Assembly (NCBI RefSeq): GCF_000208865.1
Contig: NC_018389.1
Span: forward strand, 1,612,001 to 1,676,000
Direction of reading: 5' to 3'
Origin: Neospora caninum Liverpool
Taxonomy: Eukaryota; Apicomplexa; Conoidasida; Eucoccidiorida; Sarcocystidae
DNA: 64,000 bases
Part shown: in pieces, positions 24,748-37,400 of the stretch
Layout: every line of letters begins with the position of its first letter
Position numbering within the stretch: the first letter of the stretch is position 1
Position numbers and translations under genes: made by a program
The notes under the pieces: model-generated
Told to the model about the DNA's origin: nothing
Database searches by the model: none
What the model saw: the letters and a program-made list of their open reading frames with translations, nothing else

Positions 24748-25344
24748 CAGAATCCATATGTCCATATTTCCACACATTGCTCAGTATTGAGGACTATTAA
24801 AAGGCTCCATATATATGTATATATACATGACTATTCGATACAAGTGCCTTTCGTTGTTGACCCTTGGACATCCACGGGTTTTCGTGGATGTGTCGGGGGT
24901 GTGGTCCGAGAGGCCAGCAGCTTTTTTGGTTTGGGGTGTAAGCGGCGGACGTGGCACGAGGTATGTTTCTGTTTCTCGTGTCAGTTCCCTCCGCCTTTTG
25001 CCGCTCCGACGCCTTTGCCACGGCTCGACGAGAACGAGGAATTGATTCAAGAAATCCGATCTCTCCACGACGATGTGACGAAGCGAATTCCCTGCTTTAC
25101 CCCAGCAGTGAAGCTGGACATGCTGCGAACAGTTCTCGAGAGTCTCCTCCAAGTTTCGGGGGGCACAGATCCCGCCTACCTCATTCAATTCACTCGGCTC
25201 CTTCTTCGCCACGCTTTCAACGTACAGCCCATCGAGGTGAGCACACGACGAAGGGCGTCTCCCTCCACCATGCTTTTTTTTTCTCCTGTGAATCGACATA
25301 CCTAGCCATTTGTACACAAGCCCAGCTATCTACCCACCTGTCTA

Positions 25345-25383
<39 letters not shown>

Positions 25384-26878
25384 GTTTACACATCCATACT
25401 TATCTATCTGGCTATAAGTATGTAGAGGCTCTTATCTGTCTACCTCTGGCTGTCTCTCCCTATATATATATATATATATATATCATCCTTATATACAAAC
25501 ATGCATAACGTATTTACATCTACGTGTCTCTCCGCGTACGTGTATGTATATATATGCAGATAAAACTGAATGTGGTTCTGGGTGTGTTGACTTGACTGCT
25601 GTTTCTACACACAAGGGACTGTCTCTCTGTTGCATCGTCCTCATGGAGCCTTTCAGGCTCTGCTCGTTCGTTTCAATGTCTCTGCCGAATCGCCGTTTCA
25701 AGGCCCTGTTTGCCTCCTGTGGATTCTCACCTCCCTCTCCGCTGGTTCCGTGACTTCTGTGGATTCTCGCTCGCATGCTGCTCGTTCGTGTCTCTTCCAC
25801 GTTCTTCTTCCTGGCGTTTTGTCGTTTCAGGTTGCTCGGATTTTTCGGAAGATTCTGGAAGAGAACAAAGACAGCAGTAACTGCGTAAATGTTCTCCTCC
25901 TGGCCGACTGCGTCGTGGACGACCTCAGCCTCCGTCGCGTGAGAATCACCGTAAAAAACTCAGTCTTTTTGTCGAGGTCCCAACGCATGCACAGGACGAT
26001 GTGCATCGAGCGGAGCGGCCTGTGGTTTGTAAAGTGTCATCAGCAGCAACCTGTTTTTGTTACTCGATTTCACTCCTCCTGTACTGCGTCCTACTCTTTC
26101 ACTTCTTGTTTCTCTTTCTCCCGCATTTTCCTTGCCTATCCCTATATCGATATCTGTCGCTTTCGCTATGTCGATATCTGTCTCTATCGGTATGTCGATC
26201 TCTGTCTCTCTCGTTGCGTGTTTCCCTGTCTTACTCTGGCGACATCGATCCCTCAGCTGCCGACGGTTCCTGTCGACTTGTCTGTGGGGGTATATCGGCC
26301 CGTCTGCGTTTTCGTTTTTCACGCCTCTCTTTGTTAGGGAAACGATGTACATATGTTTATATATATATATATATATAATATTTCTCCATCTATCGCCATT
26401 TGTATGCATGAATAAGCTCGGAATCAAAAAGCACACGAGTGCAACTGACGCAAAGAAGTGCACGTATGTCTGTATTTGAACGTGAACGGAGAAAACAGAC
26501 CAAAAGGATGCTCGAACGGAGAGAGGACGATGGGTCTGATTCGACGGCGGTTGCCTGTGGTTGTTTGTTTTTCAAGATGCTGAGACCCGCGTGGATGTTT
26601 TTCCTCCACGATCACAGCGACCGGTCGCTCGAGGCAGAGCTGCTAACCCGGAAAGGTAGGAGCCGGCACCGCGACCATTTACCCGGTCGGAATAAAAACA
26701 AGTCTCTCCTACATCTCTTCACGCACACCCCCGGGCAGCTGAAGACGCTCGTTTCGTACTGCGGCTTTGCTTTCACTATCGTGATGTGGTTTCGAAACGG
26801 ATCCGCACGGGATACACACACCGAGATCTGTCCATGTCTGCGCATCTTTGGATACGCAACTATAACCACATGTTTACA

Positions 26879-26916
<38 letters not shown>

Positions 26917-28163
26917 GAACATACATACATGCGTACATACACATACATATATACATGCATACATCTGTAGGTCTCAGGTCGTCATTTGTTTGATGTCGTT
27001 AGCAGGCTCACGACTGCGACTATTTGTGATTGATACAAACCCGAATATTCACCCGGGTTGTATTTCCGCGTTTCCGGCCTCTTCTGTAAATTTTACCGCG
27101 ATCCCCGGCCGTGTGTCGCCCTGCCTCGATCTCGTCTTTCCTCTCCTCCTCTCTCTTTCCCTCTTGGCTGTTTCCTTTCGTCCTCGTGTGTGACTCTTCG
27201 ATTCGCGGCGCGGTCTCACCTCGCTGTGGTGCCCCGTTTTGTCCCTCCAGAGGACATGTACCGGAACTTTGTTCGGCACTTCCTCAAGGAAGTGTTTGCG
27301 CGCAATCTCTTCGCGGCCTTCGACGTGGCGTCGGCCTCGTCGCCTGAAGCGGAAGACTCTCTTTCGACCCCGCAAGAAGGCGAAGAAGACGACAAACGGT
27401 TCGAGGAACTGCTCGGCTCTTCCAAGTTGTTCCAAACGGACGAAGAGCGCATGCAGTTGACGTGGCTCGCAGCTCTCGCGCGCGCATGCGACAAGCAGGC
27501 GAACGACGCAGAAGAGCGGGAACAGAGAAAGTTGTATGACTGGGATTCCGAACCCGACGGGCTTTTCGAGAGCGAGGAGGCGACTGAAAAGGAACAAGCG
27601 ACGGAAAAGGAACATATGGAGGGAGCGGAAACGCGACGAGAAAGGTCGTGTCAAGAGCCGGCCGCAGCAAAGGTCGGTGCGAAGGAACAGGCGAAAGAAG
27701 ACCACGACGAACAGCTTTACGAGATGTCGCTAAAGACTGCAGTTGCCACCGTGGCCTCCCTCAACGCCGCACCCTCAAAGCCTCCCTCGCTTCTGCCTCT
27801 CGGCCTCCCCGAAGGCTGGCGACTGGTGTCGCTGACCCCCCGGCAGGCCGCGCGAATCGTCGCGATCGAAATCCGCGAATGCGAGGAAGTGCTCGAGGAA
27901 GAAGCAGCCAACCGAAAGAAAGCCATCGAAGACTCCGACGGCGCCACAGATGGCAACGCCGAGTTAAAGGTCAGAAAACACAAAACCCTGCATGCGTGTA
28001 AAAAGATCCACACCGTGCCAAGATGTAAATGTGAAGTGTGTAGCAGTGTCCACCCGTAAGCATATATATACATATATATAGACAGATAGATATTTTTCCA
28101 ATTACAGGAAGGAGAACTGTAGTTCCTGGCACAAATTGAGAGAGGATGTGTTATATTAGGTGA

Positions 28164-28206
<43 letters not shown>

Positions 28207-31200
28207 CGATCTGGAGTCGAGGTTGGAGAGGGAAAGGGCCAACAGAGTGAACGCGCTCGAGGCTTCGGATGCAGAACCAAGGGGAGACTGATTCCGTCCC
28301 CGAGAGGGCTAACCACACGCACTTGTATGCATACGTGTTATCAAAGCTTGCCTAGTTGTATAGGTAGGCATTGTGTGTGTTTATTTGTACGTACACAGAA
28401 TGGGATTACGGTGTGCATACACTGTGAGTTCTCTCACCTCCAGGTTCGTTTTCTGCTGCACGCTCTGATGCTTGCATTCCTGTGTGTTTCCTCAGCGACT
28501 GCTAGAGGTGACGAAGGACGTTTTCTTTTGTGGAGCAGGGCGCCTGCTCGAGGTGACGTTCACGCGCGAAACAGATGACTTGTTTCGACCGCCTCTTGAG
28601 GACACCATTGTGCAAGCGTCCAATTTCTTCGCCGAAAGGTTCGCCTTCTGTTCTGTCGCCTTCGCGGACTGGCGCCTTTCTCCTGCCCAGCAGACTTTGG
28701 CGCATGCCTCTGCTCGCTTCTTGTGCTTCGAACTAGTCACTAGTCATCTCGAGTGCTTCTCATCCATTCCCCGTTCTCTCGTCCATCTCCCTTCTCGTAG
28801 CAGAACGCGTCCGTCCCCTCTGTGAAAGATCCTTTTTCGGTAGTGCGTCTCTCCCGCCTTTTCTCCCTCGCGATTCTTTTCGTTCCTTCTATCTTTCGCG
28901 TTCGTTCTCTCTCTCGCGTTCGTTCTCTCTTTTGCGCTCTCTGTCGCTCTCCGCTTCGCGGCGTCTTCGTTGGGAGGTTGCTGGCATTTGCTCGGAGACT
29001 TCCAGCTCCGCTTGTAACACCGCCAGACAAACAGAAGCAATTAGGCGGAGCACAGTTTCAACTTCGAGTCACCTTATCGTCGGTTCTGTTCCCGCTCTGT
29101 TCCCGTTTCTCCCTTCGCAGCGTCGGGAGTCTCTACAGAGATCTTGAACGAAAATCGCAAACGCCTGAGGAAGAAGCAGCCGCGCGCGCCATGATGGAGA
29201 CGCCGCCCACGCCTCGCGAGCTTGCTGAGGAGCAGGCCCTCAAAGGTTCGTTTCTCTTCTGTCCTCCTTGCTTTCTCCTTTAAGACCACTCACCGTCGAT
29301 GCCGGTTTTCGACGCGCAGTGGAACGGCTCGTTCGGCTTCGCGCGTATCTGTCTTCCTCGCCACGTTTCCAGTGCGTGGCAGCACACTCTGTATTTGTGT
29401 CAGCCTATCCTGCTGCGGGGCCTTTGGTCCTGGTCACGCGCGTTCTTCTTTCTCCCGTTTAAAAGCACAGAGGCCGCGACTCCCCTCGTGGACAGCATCG
29501 TTATTCGCAGATCCGGGCGGCATCCCGTTCGTCGTTCGTCTCTCGCCTTCCCGAGCTTTCTGTCTCTTCCTTACTCCCGTTCCCCCTTGCCTCCTTGCTT
29601 GCAATTCAGAGGCGAAGGAGGAGAAGAAGAAAGAGTTCCAGCAGAACTGGAAGAGTTTCCTGTCGGATCTGACTCAAAAGAAAGAGGAGCTGAAGCAGCA
29701 GCTGCTGCGTGTGGATCCTCACATTCAGCGACTCGGCCCCGCCTCGGGGAAAAGTGCTCCAGGCTCACTTTTTGCTGACGCGAACAGCGACGAGATATCC
29801 CCTGAAGAGTTCACAGATGAGATGCTTTTCGCGGAGAGAGCTGCCGCCGCCGACGCGCGTGCCAAGCACCTCGCGGCAGTGCTGAACATGTACCACGCCC
29901 GAGAGAAAGCCGCAAGTGTGCCTGCTGCCTCGTCTTCTGTGAAAGCCAAGGCGAATGCAGCGGCGCAGGCTGCGGCGTTTCTCGCCTCGCGAGGCCGGTC
30001 GGTGCATGCGAAGAAACAGGGAGAGGTGGGCGACCGAGGCTCCGAGGCGCTAGACGAGCAACGCATCACGAAGGCGGCTTTGCGTGCTGCGGTGGCGAGA
30101 GCGCAGCACGAAGAAAAAGTGAACGAAGGGTACAGCAAGGAGGCGCAAGAAGCGGGACTTCCTCAACGCCACAGCGAGAAGGCCACGCGCACTGTCCTGG
30201 CGCTTCTGGTAAGGGCGGGAGAGGCGCGCCGCGAGGAAGAAGAGAATGAAGAGGAGAGCAGGACAGAAACGCGAAGCGTGGGGAAGGCGAGAGCATGGAT
30301 AGGGGTGACAGAAGAGGTGGAACGAAGTCGAACCGAAACGTAAAGGAAAAAGCGGGAGCGGAAGCGTGGACAGGAGGAGAGAGCAGGGGAGGAGGAAGCG
30401 AGGAGAGAGGGAGACAGGGGGAAACGGGGGGAAAGGGGGGAAAACGGAGGCACTGGCGAACGGGGCGGAGGGAATTTTTAGGGAAGGGAAACAAGGGGTC
30501 CGAAAGCAGGAAGCGAGAGAGGCAGCCTGCCTCGACACCCCGCAAGAGCCACAGTGGGGATGACCGCCTCGTTTCGTCTTTTCTCCTTGTCGAGGTGTAC
30601 GTGTTTTTCGTAAGGCATGCTTTCCGGACAACGCTTGACGGCTGCAGTGTTTTCTGTTTTTTCGGTTTTTGCGTGTTTCTGGTTCCTTCTCTTTCAGCAA
30701 GAGCTGGAGTACCGCAAGTTCTCAGTCAAGCAGCAGGCCGCACGGCAAACGAGCCGTGAAGACGGCGAAATGGATGAAGCAGAGATGGACAAAGCGCTTG
30801 GAGGGCTAGACGAGTTGGACGAAAAAAGTGGGCAGAACGAAGGGGAAGGCGAGGCCGATCGGAGCAGACAGGCATTTAAGCAAGCAGAAAGAGAGGAGAA
30901 GATTCTTCAGCGACAGCGTGCGCTGATTGAAGCGTCGAAAATGAAGCAGACCGGGGCCGCAGAAGCGGCGCGACAGCTTACCACAGAAATTGTCGAAGAC
31001 GCCTTGGCGGAGCGCGACAAAGGACAAAAGGCAGCCTCGTTCTGGTCAGCAGAGAGCGAAACGTTGCAGGTACAGAGTGGCACAGGCGCAGGGGGCGGCG
31101 CGAGGAAGTTGGTGACAGGGGAGGAAACCACAAAGCAGGAAACGAGTGGAGATCGCGCACGCGACCGGCCTCTGAAGAAGGGCCAAAGCATGCAGAGCTA

Positions 31201-31357
31201 TCTCGATCAAGGATACACACTCGTGTTCAATACCCCGTACCGTGCAGATGAGATGCTAAGGATGAAGGGCATGAATGACGGGCTCGACATCGGCACGGAC
31301 ATCGACGACAAAGACGTGGGAGACGTGGAAGAGGAGGACGAAGACGATTTCGGCTAA
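22373..31357 (+). CDS. Conserved-looking multi-exon protein of unknown function, probably mitochondrial membrane
   Basis: Twelve exons: 22373-22726, 23647-23878 (end uncertain), 24013-24084, 24451-24533, 24985-25236, 25831-25938, 26577-26655, 27251-27969, 28496-28638, 29121-29245, 29610-30208 and 30698-31357, about 1141 codons. Phases agree at every junction except after exon 2. There the obvious donor at 23875 leaves phase 0, while exons 3 and 4 need one carried base, which a GT four bases on (23879) supplies. I do not recognise the family. The N-terminus is rich in Arg, Ser and Leu with almost no acid, like a mitochondrial presequence, then a span (LGPLACSFLGASVVGGGAWLF, about residues 80-100). 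The rest is soluble, helical and highly charged: a helical block in exons 5-8, coiled-coil-like Glu/Lys/Gln stretches in exons 10-12, and an acidic tail ending DEDDFG. An alternative start is the in-frame ATG at 22061. The first scaffold gap lies in intron 1 and could hide an exon. Confidence 0.78.
22805..22945. other. Scaffold gap flanked by poly-G runs
   Basis: Twenty-two G residues (22805-22826), 100 N (22827-22926), five T, then fourteen G (22932-22945). The gap is in intron 1 of the mitochondrial-like gene. Its round size shows the true distance is unknown. Confidence 0.95.
23896..24012. repeat. (CATA/TACA)n tract ending in a splice acceptor
   Basis: Imperfect ACATACATGC/ACTTACATAC repeats fill the intron before the 72-base exon 3. 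The acceptor ...CATTTACAG at its end is formed by the repeat itself, with no proper polypyrimidine tract. Confidence 0.8.
24712..24741. repeat. (TA)n microsatellite
   Basis: About 30 bases of TA in the intron after exon 4 of the mitochondrial-like gene. Confidence 0.9.
25348..25483. repeat. Two (TA)n microsatellites
   Basis: TA tracts at about 25348-25379 and 25461-25483, separated by TATC/TACC-rich DNA, in the intron between exons 5 and 6 of the mitochondrial-like gene. Confidence 0.9.
26883..26915. repeat. (TA)n microsatellite
   Basis: About 33 bases of TA followed by CATA repeats, in the intron between exons 7 and 8 of the mitochondrial-like gene. Confidence 0.9.
28167..28203. repeat. 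(TA)n microsatellite
   Basis: About 37 bases of uninterrupted TA in the intron between exons 8 and 9 of the mitochondrial-like gene. Confidence 0.9.
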
Positions 31358-34300
31358 GGCGCTGTGAGCGCCAAGGAGGCGACAAGTGCGGAAGGACGGC
31401 AAGACGCGAGACAAACCATGAACGGAAACTGGGAGAAAGAGAAGGGAGCGACAAGGCACTAACGGGCAAGAGAGAACCCTAGAAGCGAGCGGAATCATGT
31501 AAACATTCTAGAGGATGTGCAGACAAAACGACATCAGACATCAAACGAAAGAGGCACCGGGGCAGGCGGTCCTTGCATCATTCCCTCGACGCTTCTCATT
31601 TGTGTCTTTGTGGTACTTGTTCGATGCTTCTAACTTTTTTCTCCTGGCGGAAAGACTCTGTTTTTCCGTGCTTCGCGTGTTGCCCGTGCCTTGCCAGTGC
31701 GAACTTCAACGCGATTCGACTGACGGGTTTTCCGTCGTCCAGATTACCCACTGGACGGTGTGTCTTGCTTGCCCCGGCGAGGTTACCCCGGCGTTGGTGT
31801 CGCGGGAACACCGCCATTCGGTTTGGTTGGCATGAGGCACGTGTTGCGTTCCCACGGAAGACCCGGTAAAACTCCGTGTAGGCCTCACATGCGGTTTGGC
31901 GTTTAACGGGCAGTCTCACAATGGGTGACAAAAACGAACGAAATCTAAACCAGAGGCAACGGGAGGCGAATCTGGAAAGACACGGTCATCCGGGAGGGCA
32001 CGTCGTAGCATGCGTGATTCGTCAAGGTTGGCGGCAGCAGCCGAGACAGGATTCTGCCACAATATCAGCAAAACCGTCTGACTCCAAAATGAAACAGGGG
32101 AAATACACACTTCCGTGCATGCAGACAATGGCATATATTTGTGTATATAGACAACACACAGGTAATGAGAACCACTACTCCCGTCCGTTGCCAAGATGCG
32201 ATCGGCGGCGCCCAATCGCCTCATTCGTGGTACCCTGGAATGATCCACTAGATCATGACATTTCAACGGCACTCGCGGGTCTGACTTCAAACTGCCGGGA
32301 TTCAGGGGACCGGTCAAATTCGGAATATTGTGATTTTTGTCTACCTGATACTCATCGAATCCGGAATAAAACCACGATGGAATGCACGCTGTAGCGTGCA
32401 GGCATCTGTTCTTGATGCTCAGAGCTGTTGTGACGAGCGCTATGTTATTCGTCTTCCCCTGTTTGAAGTTGGCTCTCTTTCGTCAGGGACTGGTCCCCTG
32501 ACCGATAGTCCTCACTTATCTGACTCCGTGGAATCAACGGCCGTGGTAGAAGCGGTTGCTTGTTTTACGTATTCCCGAAACAATGGTGAAATCTTATCCC
32601 CACGCTCCCCGCCTCTCTGTAGGGAGTGGAATTGCCCACTGTGGTTCGTGTCCGTGAAGTACACTTTCCCGGAGTAACTGCACCGCATCCAGTCTCATGT
32701 TGATGGTTTTACGTGACGCCTTGTTTCGATCCATCTAACGGAGCAGAGCACGAGGGCCTAGACCGCCTCGTTTTGCGGTGCTCTTTGGTGTGTGTAGAGT
32801 TTATACCTGCCAACGGCGCAAGTAAAGATTTGCTTGGCCTCCGGAGTGAAGGGGGAGGCCTACCTAACCGGGGGCGATCCTTGTCACAGGGCGTCTGGGA
32901 TCAAACGCTCAGCGCTGTCTTCGTTTTCTAGTATCGGGTGGAGAAACTCTTCAATGTGCAGTGAGACTGAATTCCGTTCTAACGTTTCTCGCGCGAGATT
33001 GAAGTATGTGCTTCGGCGACCTCGGTAACGTCACTCGAAGAAACAACGCATATTGCCTTTTGGAGGGTGTCTCTGGTGATGTCCATCATTCTAGGTGTTT
33101 CAGAGATCTTGCCGAATATCAGTCGAAATTTGACCAGGATTGTTTCACCGGATAGGCTGATGTATTCTGTGAATTGTGTTCGGTGGAAGCATCTCTGTAA
33201 AAGGCCTGCCGACGGCAGATCCGTGCTGAGCATGTCCGGGGGCCAGGAACAAGCGGGATGCTGTGGGCCCGAGTAACATGGGATTTCATCTCAGCATGCA
33301 GACTTCCTCAGCTTTTCGTTATTTTTTTACCAAACGAAGAGGAAGCAAAATGTATCCGTTGCCCCTGTTTTTAAAATTCACGACCCAAATTGTTCAACAA
33401 GAACGACCTCCGAATGGTTTGTTTTTATCCTTCAGTCGTTGGTTTCGTGAAACTGCGGTCATCCTCGAGATACGATTTCACCCTCACTTTGTATCGGAAA
33501 GTTAAAACTCCCGTGCCCAGATGTTTCTGAGACGCTCCTTTCATTCACCGATGAATTTTCTCAGAAGTGTCAACCATGCCAATGAAGAATCAGGCGAAAC
33601 CTCTTCAAACGAACGCCACACGTCTTATAGATTTTCCTGATCACACGTCGTCCCTGTACGAGGTTCGTGACCTCCGTACACAACTAGTTACAAGCTAACG
33701 TACACGTTCTGTCTCTCCAGGTTTCACCAAGGCCGACAGATGAGGCATTCGCTTGTGAAGCTGCACAAATGGGTATTGCTTGAGCCGGCAGTGTTGGAGT
33801 TTGGTGTCTCGGGTCCCAACGGCCAGATAGCAGTATTCTGCATTGCTTCTGCGCCTTCGAGAAGACATCTCTGGTGCCCCCGCAAGGCCGTCAGTGTAGC
33901 ACCAACAGGCGGAATACCCAGAATGTGCGTTTCCTGGATACAAGACGCTCGTCCTCGAATTCGTCAGCCATCTGCCAGTTCACCACTGAGCCGTTGGACG
34001 GCATCCACGTTCGACCAAAGAAACCCGTGCGTTGTTAGCAAGGAAACCTTCCTTTTCGTGGACGGATAGACAGGCACATGGCACACATATTCGCGACTGA
34101 CGTTTTGTCACCTTGATATTTGTTCCTTGTTAAGCTCAGGCGTCGACGCTTCTTTCAAATTCCGAGTTCGCCAGCGTGTTACAAGTGTCCTGTCTGTTTT
34201 TTCACGCCTTTGATGTTTATTCCCATTCCTTTTCTCCGAATGATTCAAGCTCCTAGGAACTGGCAATCCAGCTTTCACCTTTGGCAAACTCGGACACGTC

Positions 34301-34472
34301 ACGTGTTTGTTTCGTACAGAAACGCCTCAACTGGATGAACGCCCTCCGGGACACATCGCATAACTCATCGTGTGTTACGTTGATATTGACTTTTTGTTGG
34401 TTTTCACTTCGCTAGCGCTACTCTTGTTCCCACGTTTAACGCTCCAGTGTGTCGGCGGATTTCACCTGGAAA
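31358..34472. other. Gene-free interval between two plus-strand genes
   Basis: About 3.1 kb without supportable exons; base composition is more balanced than in the flanking introns and there are almost no simple repeats. It should contain the 3' untranslated region of the mitochondrial-like gene and the promoter of DRC3. No RNA gene was recognised. Confidence 0.5.
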
Positions 34473-37400
34473 ATGTCCAGTTCCAGGGGAGCACGAGGAC
34501 GCATTCCCCGGCCTCCTAGTTCCCGAGCCTCAACTGCCGGGGCCGGCGCCGAAATCACACTTTTCTCTGACGAGCTTTTTTCTCGTCCCCAATGGGCGAC
34601 TGCATTGAGCGGTGCAAGTGCTCCGCGGGGCAATCCTGCTCGTCAAAAATCTGACATTGCAGAACCCCAGGTTATTGATGAGGAGGTTTTGAAGAATGGC
34701 GTCGTGGCCGACGGCTCACAAGGCACAGAGGAGCCAACGGAGCCTAAAGACTTCGCGACGGTTCAGAGTCTGTCTTTGAGTTACAAGAATATCATGTTTA
34801 TCGAAAATCTCGAGACCTTTACAGGTCCGTCCTCTCAGAGGAGAGAAACAAGAAAGAATCCAATCGACCATAATACCTACACCTCACTGATGCCACACTA
34901 CTGGTTTAGATCTTGAATGTCTTCGTTTACCGAATCCATGTTCTATTGTGTTAGCGTGGTTTCGAGAACATTCAGTATATCTGTGAGTCCATTCGCGGGG
35001 GATGGTGCTGTCACTTATCACCCCTTGGTAAGATAAAGATATCCATGTCAACAAACGTGTCAACCTCTATGGTTGGCCTTAAAACATACGGCACTTCGGG
35101 ACGCCCCTAAGAAGGATCAGTTATTCGTGCCTCGTCCACACCCATCAGGCCCATCGCGCAATAGGACATACGGCAGCATTCATATATATATATATATATA
35201 TATTTCTAGATGTATAGTTATATTTTCAAGAGTCCGAATGTTAAGTCCCAACTCTACAGCGGCGAGGACTGGAGGTTGACTCTTTGGCTGGCCACATAAG
35301 GAGGCTGGAGGGCCAAAGCAAAGTTAGAACACTTCTTCACTGCTTCTGTTCTCGGGGCACGCGTGGCTCTTGCAGGTTTGACCACCCTGCGACTCGACAA
35401 CAACGTCATCGAGACGATTGAGAATCTGAGTCATCTGGTGAATCTTGTTTGGTTGGATCTGTCCTTTAACAACATTTCGGAAATCAGTGGTCTGTCAAAT
35501 CTCGCAAATCTAACCGACCTTTCACTGTACTCCAACAAGATTTCAAAAATCGGCACGGGTCTCGAAGGATGTCCTAAACTAAACGTGCTGTCGCTAGGAA
35601 AGAACGCCATCTTGGATTTATCAGAAATTCACAACCTGCGCAGGCATCCAAACTTGCAGTGTTTGAACCTGGACGGAAATCCGCTTTGCAAGGCAGAAAA
35701 CTACACGCCGTACATCCTCGCGTTCCTCCCGAAACTTCGATACCTCGATTACCAACTCATTGACCGCAGGAAAATCGTTGCGGTTCAAGAATCCGTCCAG
35801 CCGGAGGAACTCACAGACATGAAAAAGCAAGAGAGCGTCGAAGCTGCTTTAGCCGAACAACGGAAGAAACGTGCAAAAACTACGGAGCACCTTGCGGCTA
35901 ATTTCTGTGCATTCCTCGATGACGTCGCCAATCGCTTCTTCGGCGAGTCCGTCATCCCCGCCCCGGTCACTGTCCTCAAGGATTTCCCGTTGCTAAGGGA
36001 TGCCTTTTTGGAAAAGTTAGAAATCCTGACAACAAATCTCAGGTATGCCCCGTCGACTCCGAGACGGAAGAGGCAAACGCAGAAGCAGCGAGACGAAAAA
36101 GAGTCAAATGTGCCTCCTTTCTTCCGTTTCACACCAACGAAGAGAAACCAGTTTTCGCGTCTCGCATTTGTAGTTCAGCGTTTCGTTTTGGATCCGGGGA
36201 CCAGGGAATTGCAGCTTTTTGGGCGCGATTCACAGGCTACAAAGAGGCACGCACTGAGAGACGTCCACGGTAGAACAGCCTCCACAAGTAAATCTTCCCC
36301 CCCTCTACGTCACACGTGCTTCCCTTCTTCCAACACATGCGCAAATCTAAGGCAAGGCGCTGTGCAGGAGGCAGGATCAAACGCACCAAAGAAGCGTAGA
36401 GTCAACACTCAAAAGCTCTGTTCATGGGAGACGCGGTCGTTCACTGTGTTGATTGCTGTCTCGCTTGCACTCTCTTCCTTCGCCTGCTTTTTTCCGTCCC
36501 TGTTTCGGCTGTCTGTGACCCGTTTACGTTGCCATTCGTCTGTTTCGCGCATAAGGTCTGCACTTCTGCTGACAGTGTTCTTTCGCGGGTAACAAACACA
36601 GGCAAACCTTCGAGCAGCAAAATCGGCGACGGCGACAGCGCGTCGCTGCATATGAGGAAGCAGTCCAACGGGCCGTCCTCGAGAGTGAGGGCGAGGCCCG
36701 AACGTTACTGAGACAAATGCAAAGCAGAAAGAAGAAAGTCGAGAAAGAGCTGGAACGATATTTTGACGAGAGGCGCGAGATCCTCGATCGGATATCCGTG
36801 ACGAACGCCCAACCGACAAAGTTTCTCTTGACCTCGATATCTCCTGGGCAAAGTGAGGGAAAACAGTTCGCGTAAGACACCGGCGAGACTTAACGCTTAC
36901 ACTGCGGGGCGAATCTGCCCCTGCGTTCTACCAATCAGCCTTGTTGCTTCCTATCAAAATTCACATATCGAGACGTATATAAGAGGACACAGACTTATCA
37001 GGTAGTCGCGCCCGTGCAGGAAGTAGCCAATACGCAATCGCGACGCTTTCCGATGGCAAACCCTCTGGGGTCTCTGTTGGGTACGCGCAGCCGATTGATA
37101 TCTCGAACCGCCTGGGTTTGCTCAAGACGCGTCGACTTGTCACCGTGTGTTCTGCCTTGTACGCATGCAAAAAGACGACGACTCGACGCGCCTCGCGTGC
37201 GACGAGGACTTCCAGCGGCTGGTGAACTCTCGCGCGCCTCAGCTGTACGCGGCGGTTGCAAACTTCGTAGGGGACGTGGACAAGCTGAGATTTCACTTAA
37301 TGGGTTGCGAGGCGACGCTGCAAGAAAGTTTGGAAGAGAGTGTGGACACACTCGAGGCTGCCGTGGACTCGACAATGAAGCAGCTGCTCGATCGGGGTAC

